Notes: generated by a model not told the origin, from the sequence alone. Counted from the first letter of the stretch, positions 50,701-62,157 are shown. The stretch: DNA of 64,000 nucleotides from Rotaria sp. Silwood1 (GCA_905250075.1 CAJNOP010000076.1:124001-188000), one strand, 5' to 3'. Made by a program: numbers and translations.

Positions 50701-50815
50701 GTAATGATGGTTGAATACCATCAGCAAAAGGAGATTGTCGACGTAAACGATTAATTTGATTTGAATTTATCGAGACTATACGAAGACTTATACATAATAA
50801 AAGATATTTGAGCAT
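41792..50815 (-). CDS. Complement-like macroglobulin (TEP/A2M family, MCR-type) lacking the thioester motif
   Basis: 28 exons join in phase to 1607 aa: 50815-50646, 50583-50237, 50184-50114, 50061-50010, 49928-49815, 49753-49669, 48547-48406, 47453-47229, 47167-46970, 46891-46772, 46706-46644, 46584-46240, 45640-45325, 45275-45052, 44999-44886, 44821-44705, 44639-44511, 44444-44276, 44219-44013, 43955-43853, 43790-43613, 43552-43391, 43307-43199, 43145-42679, 42566-42433, 42367-42190, 42134-42029, 41970-41792. A signal peptide is followed by macroglobulin domains (MYRHDQL, VRFRCIPVYSDLRGYFS). An LDLR class A module lies at about 713-750 (CDGVFNCLDGADELDC). A helical thioester-type domain (WLTSWVLIALK, WLQTRRNFVAGW) and a receptor-binding-like end follow. 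At 1027-1034 APAEGALI stands where GCGEQNM is expected, so no thioester bond can form. The C-terminus (about 1578-1605) is hydrophobic: a membrane anchor or GPI signal. The LDLA insert plus the missing thioester match macroglobulin complement-related proteins such as fly Mcr. An AG acceptor abuts the ATG. Confidence 0.9.
44119..44142 (-). other. Position of the lost thioester motif
   Basis: Codons for residues 1027-1034 of the macroglobulin-like protein read A-P-A-E-G-A-L-I. They are preceded by SDNLIYKTV and followed by GFSSMVYDIIYL, which align with the NLI...(GCGEQNM)...P-x-x-Y-x-L-x-Y-L context of TEP proteins. Cys and Gln are both missing. Confidence 0.75.
45325..45443 (-). other. LDL-receptor class A module within the macroglobulin gene
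   Basis: Six cysteines with the standard spacing and the acidic calcium-binding end CDGVFNCLDGADELDC. The last Cys codon is split by the 49-nt intron between exons 13 and 14 (T at 45325, GT at 45275). Confidence 0.85.
47490..48380. mobile_element. Foldback-type element in a macroglobulin intron
   Basis: About 880 bp inside the intron between exons 7 and 8, which is 952 nt against a usual 50. The left end (TTTGAATAACTTTTAATGAG...ATAGAGATCTGCTGTTTTCA, then CTATTCAAGAAAG) matches the reverse complement of the right end (TTTGAACAACTTTTGATAGA...ATAGAGATCTACGATTTTCA, CTATTCAAGGAAG) over about 60 bp, with weaker similarity to 120 bp. No coding frame. Related by sequence words to the elements at 19.6 and 22.0 kb. 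Confidence 0.72.
48641..48658. repeat. Poly-C tract
   Basis: CCCA followed by 14 consecutive C residues (48645-48658), in the 1.1-kb intron between exons 6 and 7 of the macroglobulin gene. It is the only long G/C homopolymer in this AT-rich window. Confidence 0.9.
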
Positions 50816-53356
50816 CTAAATGTTTAAAAAAATAAATTAATAATTCGATTAGTAGTTTTTTTTCGTTTCAGCATGATCTAGATTTTTATTATATATATAA
50901 TATTTGGATTACTAGTCACTTAACTTTGATGAAAGATGGTCAGGTACACAATAACTATATTGAAGTATGTAAAATCTCTTATCTCAATAGCCATTGTATT
51001 CCACATAAGAACAGCAAAAAAAGAAATTGTCGATTATGCGAATTGATTTATGTTCGAGAAGATAAAAAGCTTTCTTTATATGATCTATATGACTAACAGT
51101 CAGTTTAGAAGAAAAATCAATGAGCATTAGTTATCAGAAAATTTTATTGTTGATTATTCTTTCTTTCATATGAAAGACAAAAGAAATAAAAGTGCAAGTT
51201 TTTGTTTATGATTGACTTTGTAATTGAAAAAAAAAAATCTTTATCAGTCTTAAACGTACGTTGTATTAAAGCTAGACAATAAAAAAAAAACAAGAATACT
51301 GTTTGAATGATATTTTTTAAGAAAACAAAACGATAGAAAAGTTAGTACATATCTATTGTGACTTTCACTATAAAGAATGCTTATTTTCAAGTAAATAATC
51401 ATTTCGCATATCTTTTATTTTCTTTATACTTATAACAAAAATGTATAAATATGCTCGTGCAAAGAGAGAGAGAGAGAGTGTATAAGGATTAGAATATTGT
51501 CAAGAATGACGAACAACATATCACGTACACTAAAGTATTGTCTATTAGAAGGCTATAGGAATCAATTTGTTATTTAATTTTGTTATTCATCTAATATGAA
51601 TTATTGTTCATAAATCAGAATTTTTCTTTTCAAACATAGTGCATCGATTATCTGACATGATAAAACAGAATTAATAAAAAACAGATGTACAGATATCTAT
51701 AGAAGTATTCAATGTGTTTTATTCAACATCTTTTGTTCAATTCTTATATTCGGTGCAAAATCATTTATTGTGTCCGTGAATGACTTTACATTGATATGTT
51801 TACATAAGAATAATGAGTAATTCTTTTTCTTTCGCCATATCCATTAACTTGATGTGCTCAAAATACATTAATCAGCATCATTAAAATTAGTGATTTTAAA
51901 TATTTTGATTTAAAACTCGTGTGATAGACTTTTTTTATTTGTTGGACATGATGTTTTTTCCCGAAAATTTTCAATGATTTTTCGTCATGATTGTCCTCTT
52001 AACAAATGTGCTTATCTTAGAATTAATGGAGCAATTTTTTAATGCACTTCTATAAATAGATGACCATTTTTTTAGAGAGTTTTTCGAGGTACTTAGTTTG
52101 TTATCTTTTTCCTTCAAATAAAAGGTAAGAATTAAAAAAACGAGTGCTGCAGTCTGACATGTTCTTTCAAAAAAAATCAAATAAAATTGAATGAGGAGCC
52201 ACAGAGAATTTCAAATTCTCCAATAAAATGTTTTGGAGAATTGCTTGATGAATGCCACCCGAAAACATCATGGTATAAGGCTGAAAATCTCATGCAATTG
52301 TAAGAAGATAAGCCTTCCGAAGATTCGCTTTTTGAGATTTCTACTGAAGAAAGGCTTATCGCAAATATGTAAGAATCTCAGAATAGATAGATCTCGATGA
52401 GCACAGCAAAAATTGTCATAGGCTTTCAATTTCCAAATGGTCTCTTCTAGAAAATATCTCAATTGCAAAGGCTAAAACTTCTTCTACTTTGTTATCCACA
52501 ATGAATTCAATAGAGTTCGAGTTTTTTGTACAGATCATAAACAGTGTTAGAGATGCCTACGTGTTTTTGATTCTTTTGATCTCCTTGCATTTGAATAGAA
52601 AGATCAAAATACGGAGCACATTTCCAAAAATCAACGATGTAATGTTTTTCAAAAAAGCAAATGTAAAAAATAGTTTTAGCTTTATCGAACGTACTAGGTG
52701 GAAGGCAATGGGACGATTCTGCATTTTTTATATAAAAGAGTGATTTCGAGAAAAACGAAAAATAAATTTCTCTATCCGTTTCAAAACTTTTTTCCAACTA
52801 AAACAATCGACAACTAGACATGTTCAGCAGTGCTAGAGATCTATGACCCATGCTCTCAGAACCTTTAGAACTTATTATTAGGAAAAGTCTGCATACAACG
52901 AATAATTGTAGAACAAGGTTTTCTGCTAAGAAGAATTATATTGAATAAATGTACTAACTAAAAACAGAGAGCTGTCATTTATATAGCATTTTACATAGAA
53001 CATTTGGAAGTTATATTGGCGATGAAAAACGAAAAATCGAAAAAATTTTGATTTTAATTTCCAGAAACGAAAGAAAAGATCTTCTTAATTTATTTGACGT
53101 ATTCAGGTCACAGATGTACCCTAGATGAATAATGAGAAGGAACAAATAAAAAGAAAAAATTGGTCTTGTATATTCTCTTATGACATATACCAATCAACGA
53201 AGAATAATAGATTCCTTCTTTTATCCATATTGTCGTTCTCATAATATTGTGCAATAAATAGAGAAAGAGCACAAGAAAGAAGAAGAATAGAAGATAATAG
53301 TTATCCAAGGCTTCAATACATGTAGAATATCATCATTTGTCGTTTACTGTCATAAC
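50816..53356. other. Intergenic region, nothing recognised
   Basis: 2.5 kb between the macroglobulin start (-) and the cysteine-rich gene (+), so it should hold both promoters. A (GA)n tract lies at about 51462-51478. An inverted pair, ATAAGCCTTCC near 52310 and AAGGCTTAT near 52352, could form a short stem. Frames at 52489-52797 on both strands overlap and look fortuitous. Confidence 0.45.
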
Positions 53357-53869
53357 ATGAAACTACCAATATTTCTTCTTATTATTTTTCTTCGCTATGT
53401 ATTTGGTATTGTAAATATGATTATCGGTATTCAACAGCCATGTGAATCTATTATCGATTGCCTTTCATATAATGATTCAAATACTGTTTGTTATGAAGGT
53501 TATTGTGCTCCATGTCGTAATTCAAGTGAATCATGTTCAAGTTCATCTCATTGTTGTAGTGCTTCACGTTGTTATCGTCGTCGATGTACAGCACTTTATA
53601 AAACTGGACACTCATGTCGTCTTAATCGACATTGTTTTGATCCTAATGATTTTTGTATAAACCGAATATGTACAAAATGTATACGACTTTGGGCACCATG
53701 TTCATCAGATCCTTTGGCAACACCTTGTTGTGTAGGTGAGAGTGTATGTCGATCTGGTACATGTCAACCAGCACGTACTCATTCACAAACTTGTTTAAGT
53801 ACATTTGATTGTGCTAATGAACTTGTTTGTCTTTCTGGTACATGTCAAAATCCTTTAGGATATTGTTAA
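53357..53869 (+). CDS. Secreted cysteine-rich protein
   Basis: Intron-free frame of 170 aa. Residues 1-17 form a signal peptide (MKLPIFLLIIFLRYVFG). The mature part holds over 20 cysteines in recurring units of the type C-x(5-6)-C-x(8-10)-C-x(4)-C-x-x-C, including two adjacent CC pairs (SHCCSASRC, TPCCVGESVC). The spacing recalls EB-module, WAP or Dickkopf-like disulfide folds, but I cannot assign one. Basic stretches (RCYRRRC) are present. It is likely secreted and disulfide-rich; an extracellular-matrix, protease-inhibitor or defence role would fit, but none is shown. The lack of introns contrasts with most neighbours. Confidence 0.75.
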   Translation: MKLPIFLLIIFLRYVFGIVNMIIGIQQPCESIIDCLSYNDSNTVCYEGYCAPCRNSSESCSSSSHCCSASRCYRRRCTALYKTGHSCRLNRHCFDPNDFCINRICTKCIRLWAPCSSDPLATPCCVGESVCRSGTCQPARTHSQTCLSTFDCANELVCLSGTCQNPLGYC

Positions 53870-55941
53870 AAACAAAATATATAAAAATGACATCTTATTT
53901 TTGGTAGTGTATTTTTTTTTTTTCATTTCTATTATTGTAAAACAAGTAATGAATAAATATAAAACTATGCAGATAGAATTTATATTTTTATTTTTATTTT
54001 TTGAGAATTATAGAAAAGAAATAATATGTAATTAATAACAAACAAACAATGTTCTTATTGTTAAAATAATTGAAAATTTTGTATGATGTCAGTAAAAGAA
54101 ATATAAATACTTTAAAATTAACATTTTAAAAGTTATTTAACAATAGTAAATTTTAAGCAAAATTAAACACATGTAGAATTTTGAAGGATTATATAATCAA
54201 TGTTCTTGACCTAGATTCTGGCTTTTTTTGATTGATTTATTAAGATTCTGTTAACTCAATAGAAAATAAACAAGACTTATGAAGTTCAATGGAAAAAAAG
54301 ATTCTTGTCTGATTGATTAAGAAAATCAAAATCGGGAAAAACATCAAGATATCGTAATGTTCAAAGAAGCACTTTTTAGCAAGAAAGAAAATATATTCTT
54401 GCTTGTTCTTCAAGACTAATATCACGTGATGTTTATGTATATTTGTACATATATCACAAATCAACACAATATTCTTGCTTCTGTTCTTTCCAGATTCTGT
54501 GTTTGTTTGATGTCTTGAAAAGGATTCTTCTTCATTATGAAGTCTAACTAAGATTCTTTATATTGATAATAGAGCATGAGAAAGAATCTTGCCAATATTG
54601 AAAGATAAATAGTCAGTCATATCTTGCTTCTTATGCGTCTAAATAAATTGCTTGCACGTGCTTTTTCATTCTTCATTTCAACATTATTTCTTAAGTTTTT
54701 TATGATCTATTCGATGAGCATTCGATTATGATGGCTGTAAACTTTGGCTTCTTTTTTTTCTTATCATTTTTATAGATGATTCAATTTTTTCATTGTATTA
54801 CTATTCTGTTCATTTTTATTAATCCTTGCCATTCCTGAATAAAAAAAAAACTTCAATAAAATAGTAGTCACCACAAAATTATAACAGATCCGTACTAATC
54901 ATGAGAATAAATTGTAAGAATCTTGTTAGAGTATTCAAGACATTGTTCTATTCTGTTATTAAAATAAAGTTACACTTGGTTTCTAAGAGCTGATCATCAG
55001 ATAAGAATCTTAACGGAGTTAATAGTTATTATTATGTTCAGGTTCATGAACAAATGATATTTTTTTCTGAAAATACATGAATTATATGTCAAGATAAACG
55101 TATTTATTCATTTATCAATGAGTTGAGGTATAATTGATTATAACATTTTTAAAAACAATGTTATCGAAACAGAGAATTTAACAACAGATCAATCATGATC
55201 AATTTCAGATGATGATTATTATTAGAAAAACAAATTGGAATAAAATATATGTATTTTTCATAAAAATATATGAGAAAGTGTATGCAATTTTCTTATAGTT
55301 ATTGTATTTAAATGTTTTCTTTTTTATTGTCAGTTACAAATAATCTTGTTCATGTATGACAAGAACTGCACATAAATCACAAAAGTCATACATGTATGCA
55401 CGAAAACAAAACAGAATCTCCTAGGACGATTGTTCCGATCATCTGAAGCAATGTCTTAGAAGTTTATAAATGGGCGTATTACGGCATTGATTTTTACGGT
55501 ATTTAGTCGTAATCCATAATAACGTTTCTTTTACTAGCAAATAATCATCGTTTCTCCTACTACTTTCAGTGTTTTACTAGCTTACGAAAAATAGCGGCGT
55601 AATAACCTTGACTTTTAATATTGTATATCGTTCATGGCACCGTCTTCTTGAATCTAGGCTGGAAAGAATAGGTCTAAGAACGCTCATCAATGTAAATTTG
55701 TCTTGTTTATTACCAAAAAGACATTTTTCAATTAAGATTACTGAATGAATTAATAGGTGAACGTCAATTACTTAGAGTGTACCAAAAAAAATGGACAAAA
55801 ATAAGGTATTCTAGATTTCATTTCATCAAATGTTCAAAATCGTTGCTCTGATTATTATATGCAGCTGCATTCGTGTTAATGATTTATGGAAAGTTTTTAC
55901 ATATGTCATCTTTATTGATGAAATTCATGATCTTAGTTACG
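53870..55941. other. Intergenic region, nothing recognised
   Basis: 2.1 kb of AT-rich DNA. ATTCTTG/CAAGAAT words recur between 54290 and 54620. The 75-codon minus frame at 54240-54467 has no features. Confidence 0.4.
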
Positions 55942-56690
55942 TCATAGTAGCAGATCTGAAGAATTTGGTGGTTGTCGAATAATTTTGATATATATCGATT
56001 TGAGATAGTTTGAAACATCTTTATACATATGTTGTCCTGAATTGTGGTGATGCAATTTTATAGCATATGCATCGGATACTGGTCTTTTCTTCTGAGTTTT
56101 CTCGATACGAAGTTTCAAGTCATTAGCAATATAATAGGTATGATTGATGATCTCTGTTTGATGAATTAACAAAGAACTAATCATTTTAAAAAAGATACAA
56201 AATAGGGTTGTTAGAGCAAACCGATTGCATCGAACTGTAGCAATTGAAACTTGTCTAAATGGTGTCGAACCGAGTATTCAATGATTTCGACCAATTTATT
56301 CGGGATAGAACCATGACTTGTCATTATATCACAAAACCGTTATGTGTCTTGCTGGAATGCCATGCAATTTTCTTGAAAAAGCTAAACACGTTCCTCTTGT
56401 TCAATATCCATCAGTTAGTGTGACACATAGCCAGCAATCATCTTTTTAGTCTAGAATGATTATCAATAATTCGTTCAACGATAATACGATTCGGATCAGT
56501 TTTCACTTGTATTTCATCAATTGCAAGATAAGAATTATTACCAATAAGGTAAAGAACTCCTTCCATATTTTCACGTCTTTTATCGGTTACACGTCCACCG
56601 AGTCGTAATTGATCTTCAATCTGTCCTTTTCAAAACCATTTTCATCATTTGATACTAAATTCTATCTCCATCGGAGTCATCAAAAGAATA
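55942..56690 (-). pseudogene. Decayed protein-coding gene, family not recognised
   Basis: Minus-strand reading gives protein-like blocks broken by stops and shifts. Near 56640-56450 the frame GQIEDQLRLGGRVTDKRREN, then MEGVLYLIGNNSYLAIDEI and VERIIDNHS is open for about 60 codons after a TGA. One base out of that frame it continues DDCWLCVTLTDGY-stop-TRGTCLAFSRKLHGIPARHI (56450-56330). A last block of 80 codons (55942-56184) contains KKRPVSDAYAIKLHHHNSG. Amphipathic composition and consistent strand indicate an old gene or a domesticated-element remnant. No full copy is in the window. Confidence 0.45.
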
Positions 56691-57374
56691 TTTTCTGAAT
56701 TCAGAGTTACATTAGCAAAACACTCAAGTATTTTTTTTCTCTTACAAAATAACAAGTTTATTCTGTAAATGTTAAGTAATCAATAAAAATAACTTTCCGT
56801 TCTCCTTCAGATTATACACATTGACTAGCATAGTACTATCTGAACATGAAGGAGTTTGTGTAATCTAAAGAAATACGACAAAAAAAAAACATTTCCGGAA
56901 ATTTTGATTCCGTTAGACTATAGTCAACATATTTTTCAGCAAAAATATAAGTTATTTCAAATATAATAAATATTATCTATGCATTATGAAATAAAACTTG
57001 TTGATTCATTTTATTAGTTTCGATTAATTATTCATACAAAAGTGTTGATTTTTTTCAGTTTAGATTTGAAATAAGAAATTTGTTTCTTAAAGTTGAAATA
57101 TGAAATAAAATTATTATTTACACAATGTTTTATCATTATTTGTCAATTATTTTACGAGTTAATAATGCACATTGTTAAGACTGTAGCGACACTCGTTTGA
57201 ATGAATATTTAGCATAAATAAATCGAAGGAAGAACTTGTACGTTCACAATGTCTGATGTCCAACACAAACGCGTGCAATGAATCATTGAATGAGAAATTT
57301 GAAATTTCATTGATTAGTCTTTGTTTTTTCTTTCAGATACAGTTCATAAACGAATTTAATTCACTATTTAAATA
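56691..57374. other. Intergenic region upstream of ARL8
   Basis: AT-rich, without a supported frame. A pyrimidine-rich stretch ending in AG at 57335-57336 (TTTTTTCTTTCAG) lies 38 nt before the ARL8 start. It may be the acceptor of a 5' UTR intron or a spliced-leader site. Confidence 0.45.
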
Positions 57375-58239
57375 ATGTTTGCCGTTGTACAACGTATACT
57401 CGATTGGTTTAAAAGTTTATTTTGGAAAGAAGAAATGGAACTAACACTTGTTGGTTTACAAAATTCGGGAAAAACAACTTTTGTTAATTTAATTGCTTCA
57501 GGTCAATATTCGGAAGATATGATACCTACCGTAGGTTTTAATATGAGAAAAATTACAAAAGGAAATGTTACTATTAAAGTAAACAAATTCAAAATTTTCA
57601 TTAACAATCGATTAATTTGTTTTTTTTTTATTTTGGATTTTTTAGATTTGGGATATTGGTATGTAACAAAGAAGTGAATTGTTTTTATGTTTTAAAATAA
57701 ATAATTTTCGTTGAATAGGTGGACAACCTCGTTTTCGTAGTATGTGGGAACGTTATTGCCGTGGTGTAAATGCAATTGTGTATGTATATTAAACATCTAT
57801 GATTCATACTGATTGTTTTTCTTTTGGTGAGTAGGTTTATGGTTGATGCAGCTGATCACGAAAAATTTGATGCAGCTAAACAAGAATTTAGTAATTTACT
57901 TGAAAAACCTCAACTTCAAGGTATTCCTGTACTTGTACTTGGCAATAAACGCGATTTACCAAATGCACTCGAAGTTCAAGAACTTATTCAAAGATTGTAA
58001 GTTATTAATTTCTAGATCTAAAATGAATTATTGAGTTATTTAATTATAGAGATCTTTCGCCAATAAAAGATCGTGAAATTTGTTGCTATTCTATATCATG
58101 TAAAGAAAAAGAAAATATTGGTAAATAGATAAAAAAAAAAAAAAGAAAAAAATGATATGAAGATTAATTGTTTTTTTCTTATATAGATATAACACTTCAA
58201 TGGCTTATTCAACATTCAAAATCAAATAGTCGCTCATAA
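57375..58239 (+). CDS. ARL8: ADP-ribosylation factor-like GTPase ARL8
   Basis: Six exons, 57375-57578, 57646-57658, 57719-57779, 57835-57996, 58050-58120 and 58187-58239, give 187 aa, matching the family's 186. ARL8 is a small GTPase on lysosomes that recruits kinesin via SKIP and tethers via HOPS. Seen here: P-loop GLQNSGKT (about 27-34), switch I PTVGFNM with Thr, [19 protein letters not shown] (the DxGGQ switch II), NKRD base motif, SCKEKENI near the end. The N-terminus ([22 protein letters not shown]) is an amphipathic helix, and ARL8 lacks the myristoylated Gly2 of other Arfs, as here. Exon 2 is a 13-nt micro-exon (ATT TGG GAT ATT G) that encodes part of the switch II motif. SEM1 follows 319 bp downstream. 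Confidence 0.96.
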
Positions 58240-58558
58240 AATATTCGCAATCAATAATTTTTTCTTAGAACTTTATCTTTACAATGATAATAGCTTCTAT
58301 TATTGAAATAATATTTTTTTTTTCTTCGTTCCACAAAGAAAACCCAGAAATTAACAATTCATTTCTAATTTGTATAAAATAAACTTTGCGCTGCTGGCCT
58401 GCATTGTCGTTTTTTTTTTCTTTCATTGTCGTCTGTGTTGTTATTTATATATCTTATTTTATTTTTTGATTATTATTGATTAAGAAGAAACATAACAGAG
58501 AATCATATATATACATATACATATAATTGTATTTAGTTCACATCCATTTTTGTTTAAG

Positions 58559-58876
58559 ATGAGTACTCAACAGAATCAAAATGGTAATAAAAAAACTGAT
58601 GAGAATAAAGATAAGACGACAACAACAACAACAACTGGAAAAGATGAAACAACAACGAAAGATAAAAAATTAGATATAACAAGTTTAGAAGAAGATGATG
58701 AATTTGAAGAATTTCCAGTTGAAGAATGGTCACATGAAGATTTAGATACTGAAGATAAACGTTTATGGGAAGAACATTGGGATGATGATGTAGCTGAAAC
58801 ACCATTAATTGAACAACTTAAACAAGAACTTAATAAACATGGTTTACTTAAAACATCAGCAACAGCTACTAAATAA
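58559..58876 (+). CDS. SEM1: 26S proteasome / BRCA2-binding acidic protein SEM1 (DSS1)
   Basis: Single exon, 105 aa from ATG 58559. The acidic C-terminal half (LEEDDEFEEFPVEEW, then EEHWDDDVAE and IEQLKQELNKHG) is the diagnostic SEM1/DSS1 sequence, including the two conserved Trp-containing ubiquitin-binding stretches. SEM1 is a small, mostly disordered subunit of the proteasome lid; it also works with BRCA2 and the TREX-2 mRNA export complex. The N-terminal 45 residues are a Lys/Thr/Asn-rich extension with a run of seven Thr, longer than the 70-aa human protein. The start is taken at MSTQQNQ; no upstream in-frame ATG is in reach. An AATAAA-rich tract follows the stop. Confidence 0.95.
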   Translation: MSTQQNQNGNKKTDENKDKTTTTTTTGKDETTTKDKKLDITSLEEDDEFEEFPVEEWSHEDLDTEDKRLWEEHWDDDVAETPLIEQLKQELNKHGLLKTSATATK

Positions 58877-60288
58877 TTCTCAATGAACTAGGACTTTTCA
58901 TTTGGTTGTTGACTGTTTTTTTTTTTCTTACAAAGTAAAAAATAAAAAAAAAAAAAAACTTCTTTTATTCAAGAATTTAACCAAAATTGATCTGATTAAT
59001 TTCTAAACAAGTTAGAAGAAATATTTTATTCTTTTTTTAGATCACGAACTTTATTTTTTTTCTTCTGATAGAATTTGCATGAATTTCTAAAAACTAAAAA
59101 AAAAAACAAAACATAACATAGCTTATCAAATCATTCATGGTATATTGATTATGAACTAATATTGCTTGCTAAGAATAAAACTCATGCGTAATAATGTAAT
59201 AGAATAAGTTTGATAGCCTACGCTTAGACTATTATGGATACAAAAGAATTATTCAGAAGAGGAATCATGAGGGTACTTAACAAAACAAGAAATTCCTTTG
59301 TATACATTCAGCATATCAATCTTCGAAACCAACAACTCCAAATTCCTAGCGATCAATACCCTTTTCTTTTTTAAATCTAGTCGATCTCGACATTTTACTC
59401 CTATTATATAAAAAATTTTCTATAAAAGTTATCCTAATTTTCATTTCAACAAATCTCTTTGATTTTTTTTATAAAATATAGAGAATTAAAAATTAAAAAA
59501 AAATGACCTATTTAAATATAATGCGATGTTGATCAACTTAAGTTTTATCAAATCAACATCAATGAAAAACATGACTTTTTCGAAGTCTAAAGTAGTCATT
59601 TGATAACAATCTATCTCCTATCGACACTCATAATCAAAGAGTTCCGAACGGAGTTTTATGTATGTTATGCAAGTTTTTATTCTCTAAAAAATAGTAGAAA
59701 AATATTCAAAAATAATTAGTACTTTCAGAACGAAACAGGGTTCACATATCTCTTTTACATAATTGCTTTGATACAAGTATGAAGCGAAATAAATATGGTA
59801 TTTGAAATTAACATCAAAGACTACATTCAATTCCATACATTTTAGAAATGTTTCTTACTGCACCAATATTCACTCTTATAAGACTACAGATGAATTTTTT
59901 ACTATTTTTTTTTTTCATAAGGGTATGGTAGTGATAAAAAGTCAGTTTTGTCTAGATTTTAAGAGAAAAGATATTGAACGCTAAAATTTTGGAGTTAGTC
60001 GTTTCAAATATCAATGCACTGAATGAATGAAACAAAGAAAACTTCTTTTTTTTTCAAGTGGTTCATGTACTTGATTGTGTCATGATTGCTCTCTTAAGTA
60101 TGTGAGATATACAATCGTAATACGGACGTATATGGTGTGTCCGTATTTATCGACGTGGGAGTTCTTTATACTGATATGGTGTTTCTAGATATTCTAGTAT
60201 AGATAAAGCGATGTGATGATGAAATAGATATATTTGAGATCGAACACAACTCGACGAGTTACTTTTGTTTTGTTTTTTTTAGATAAAT
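58877..60288. other. Intergenic region, nothing recognised
   Basis: 1.4 kb of AT-rich DNA. The 3' part ends in a T-tract plus AG at 60281-60282, 6 nt before the WDR74 start. The 60-codon frame at 59802-59984 has no features. Confidence 0.45.
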
Positions 60289-62157
60289 ATGACCATACGT
60301 TTTAATATTCTCGCTGGTTGTGAAAGTGGTATTGTAAAAGGTATTGATACAACAAACAATAGTATATATGTAATTCATAAACCAGCTGAAACTTATGCTG
60401 ATGCTATTACTCTTCTTGAATGGTCATTAGCAAATAATGAGACTGATTACATGCAGGTAAAAATGAAAATAATAATTAAGAATTATTTTTCTTTTTTCTA
60501 ATCATTTGATATCTTTACTAGGCATTTATTACAACAAAGAAAAATAATATTTTACGTTTAAAATTTGCTGATGAATCAATCCAACAGATTGGTACTATTG
60601 CTCGTTCAAGTCCACTTAGAGGTCTAGCTTATCTAGATGAAAATAGGTTTGTATTATGATCTTATCATTTTTGTAATATACTCTTCTTTTAATTTAGATT
60701 TCTTACATGTTCTGAAAATGGTGTTCTATCAATTGATCGTATAAAAGAAGAATCTCTTGTGTCTGAAGTTAGATAGAAGAAGTTTTCTTTCTTTATTATT
60801 TTTTTCATGAATCTTTTTTTTAAATTAGATTGAAGCAAATGCTGGTCCAGATATATGTCGATTACGTATTAATCCATTTAATCGAACATATTTTGGTACG
60901 GGTGGTAAAGAAAATGATTTAAAAATATGGTCCATAGAAGAATTAATGAAAAATGAAAAAACAAAAAATAAATCAGTTATCTTTCAAGCAAAAAATGTAA
61001 AAAATTATTATTAGATGAATAAATTTTTTTAATTTTATCAAAATTTATTTATTTCCAGATACGACCAAATGCTGTTCGATTACGAATGCCAGTTTGGATA
61101 ACAGATTTCCAATTTATTGATGAACGAAATCGATGTCTTGTAGTAACTGGACATCATCAAGTTAGATTTTTTTTTTCGAATTTAAAACAATTCAATTCAT
61201 TTCATTCTGCTAGATTCGTCTGTATGATCCACAATCAAACGCACGTCGACCTGTTAATGAAATTGAATTTGAACAATATCCAATTATGTCTATTGCATTA
61301 CTCCATTCGTCTAATAATGAGTTCGTATAATCAACATTCATTGAATATAAACACGATCTAAAAGGACTGTTGAAACATAGCGATAAAAATTCGAATCTTA
61401 CTTCCCTCATGCCAAAAACCTTATATTAATAGCATCTCGTTTTAATAGATGAACTATTTCTTTATTGCATAAGTTAAAATAGAATAAAAAAATTTCTTCC
61501 AAAATAGATAGAATAAAACAATCTCTTGATGATTAACAATAGTAATTACATCGTATTTCACATTTTAATTCTTCAAAAAAAAAATAACTTTGTTTGATGA
61601 ACTTAATTTTTGTTTTTCTTAGACATTTTATTGTTGGTAATACTCAAGGTGAAATGGCTCAATTTGATATTAAACGTTTATCATCATCAGCTATCGTACA
61701 TAAATATAAAGGTGTTATTGGTAGTATACGTTCGATTGATACACATCCAACATTACCATTAATAGCATCAGCTTCTATTGATCAATATGTTCGTATTCAT
61801 AATGCAGATACATATCGACAAATATCAAAAGTAATTTCTAACATTCTTACATTTTTTTTTTGAGAAAAAAATTAATTTTTAAGTTTTATTTAAAATCTCG
61901 TCTTACATCTGTACTTTTTTCACCACATTCAATATCAAATCGAGAAGAACAACAAGAAAAAAATGTTGAAACAATCAATGAAGAAATCGAAAATGATGAA
62001 GTATGGTCACAATTTAAAAGAAAATTAACAAAAGAATCATCTGATAAGTTCGTATTTATTTAAAATATGAATATAATTATTATTGTGTTGATATCGTTTT
62101 AGATCTTCATCAAAAGTGAATTCAAAGAAAAAAAGAAAAAATAACTGTTTTGAATGA
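60289..62157 (+). CDS. WDR74: WD-repeat ribosome-biogenesis protein WDR74 (Nsa1)
   Basis: Nine exons, 60289-60456, 60522-60646, 60698-60767, 60829-60996, 61059-61160, 61214-61320, 61623-61830, 61884-62047 and 62103-62157, join in phase. WDR74/Nsa1 is a seven-bladed beta-propeller that acts in nucleolar assembly of the 60S subunit with NVL2/Rix7. Seen here: opening blade ILAGCESGIVKGID; GTGGKENDLKIWSIEE (the family's signature G-G-K-E-N); VWITDFQF; TGHHQIRLYDPQSNARRPV; HFIVGNTQGEMAQFD; SIDTHPTLPLIASASIDQYVRIH; and a Lys-rich C-terminal tail (SKKKRKN) as in Nsa1. All introns but one are 50-70 nt; the exception (61321-61622) is 302 nt. MoaC starts 75 bp after the stop on the same strand. Confidence 0.93.
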
